Source: Actinomadura hibisca NBRC 15177 (GTDB taxonomy: Bacteria; Actinomycetota; Actinomycetes; Streptosporangiales; Streptosporangiaceae). Taken from it: a DNA stretch of 64,000 bases. The notes beneath the pieces are model-generated. The model ran no database searches and was not told where the DNA came from. It worked only from the letters and a program-made list of their open reading frames with translations. Position numbers and translations under genes: made by a program. The stretch is taken from contig NZ_BCRO01000073.1 in assembly GCF_001552635.1 (NCBI RefSeq), positions 1-64,000 of the forward strand, read 5' to 3'. Of this stretch, positions 63,912-64,000 are shown one piece after another (position 1 is the stretch's first letter; every line of letters starts with the position of its first letter).

Positions 63912-64000
63912 CGCACCCCCTAGCCAGTCCGTGCCGTGACCAGTCTGACGGCTCGTAGGGGAGTATGCAGGCATCGTCGACACCCTCCCGCGAAACGTTT

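Noticed and set aside
1..64000. CRISPR arrays, insertion sequences and rRNA genes
   Set aside because: No regularly spaced repeats of suitable length, no transposase-like frames and no rRNA signature sequences were seen.

Overview
The window is chromosomal DNA of a very GC-rich actinobacterium. Evidence: third codon positions are almost all G or C, GTG and TTG starts are frequent, several genes look leaderless (a TAnnnT or CAnnnT hexamer 6-7 bases before the start codon), exact TTGTCCACA DnaA boxes occur, and the families are typical of the group (SARP regulator, FadR-type GntR, IdeR/DtxR iron box, secreted PGRP amidase, TadA with two associated proteins). A member of the Streptosporangiales such as Actinomadura or a relative fits best, but the genus cannot be fixed from the sequence alone.

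Layout. 0-9.5 kb: a class A penicillin-binding protein, a GT87-like membrane glycosyltransferase, a D-Ala-D-Ala carboxypeptidase, an APH-like kinase, an autoregulated MerR regulator, a lipoprotein RNase of the barnase/RNase Sa family with an overlapping barstar inhibitor, a DUF4190-like protein and an endonuclease IV-like enzyme. 10-19.2 kb: the replication/translation cluster rpsF-ssb-rpsR-rplI, an amidase, a MATE transporter and dnaB, which is split by two inteins and preceded by DnaA boxes. 19.3-21.4 kb: a lower-GC pocket with a NUDIX gene, an XRE regulator and three overlapping small genes, probably the relic of an integrative element. 21.6-28.5 kb: redox enzymes, a large SARP/AfsR regulator, a SUFU-domain protein and a methyltransferase. 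28.5-36.5 kb: an XRE/MFS/SDR cassette, two DMT-type transporters' first member, an Ada-AlkA fusion followed by Ogt (alkylation repair), and a beta-clamp paralogue. 36.7-44.6 kb: an XRE-cupin regulator with a B3/4 protein and EamA exporter, tRNA-Ser(CGA), tadA with its two partners, and upp. 44.7-52.2 kb: an XRE-TPR regulator, a GntR/MFS pair with a coupled upstream mini-ORF, a zinc metallopeptidase, and a siderophore-interacting protein behind a long IdeR/DtxR-type palindrome.

From about 52.29 kb to the end the DNA is accessory. Two 3' fragments of a tRNA-Ser(GGA) gene, each with its own hairpin terminator, lie at 52.29 and 58.78 kb. They look like displaced attachment sites of successive insertions, with the intact tRNA predicted to the right of the window. 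Between them is a truncated ATPase/DUF234 gene and the most interesting locus of the window: a tightly coupled four-gene operon (53.17-58.54 kb) encoding a DUF4365-like putative nuclease, an unrecognised protein, a winged-helix-like protein and a 1047-residue ATPase with two P-loop modules, the second HerA-like. To the right are a nuclease-like protein with a SEC-C zinc tail and a 1022-residue protein with a nuclease-like N-terminus. I read this stretch as a defence island; the four-gene module is a candidate undescribed anti-mobile-element system.
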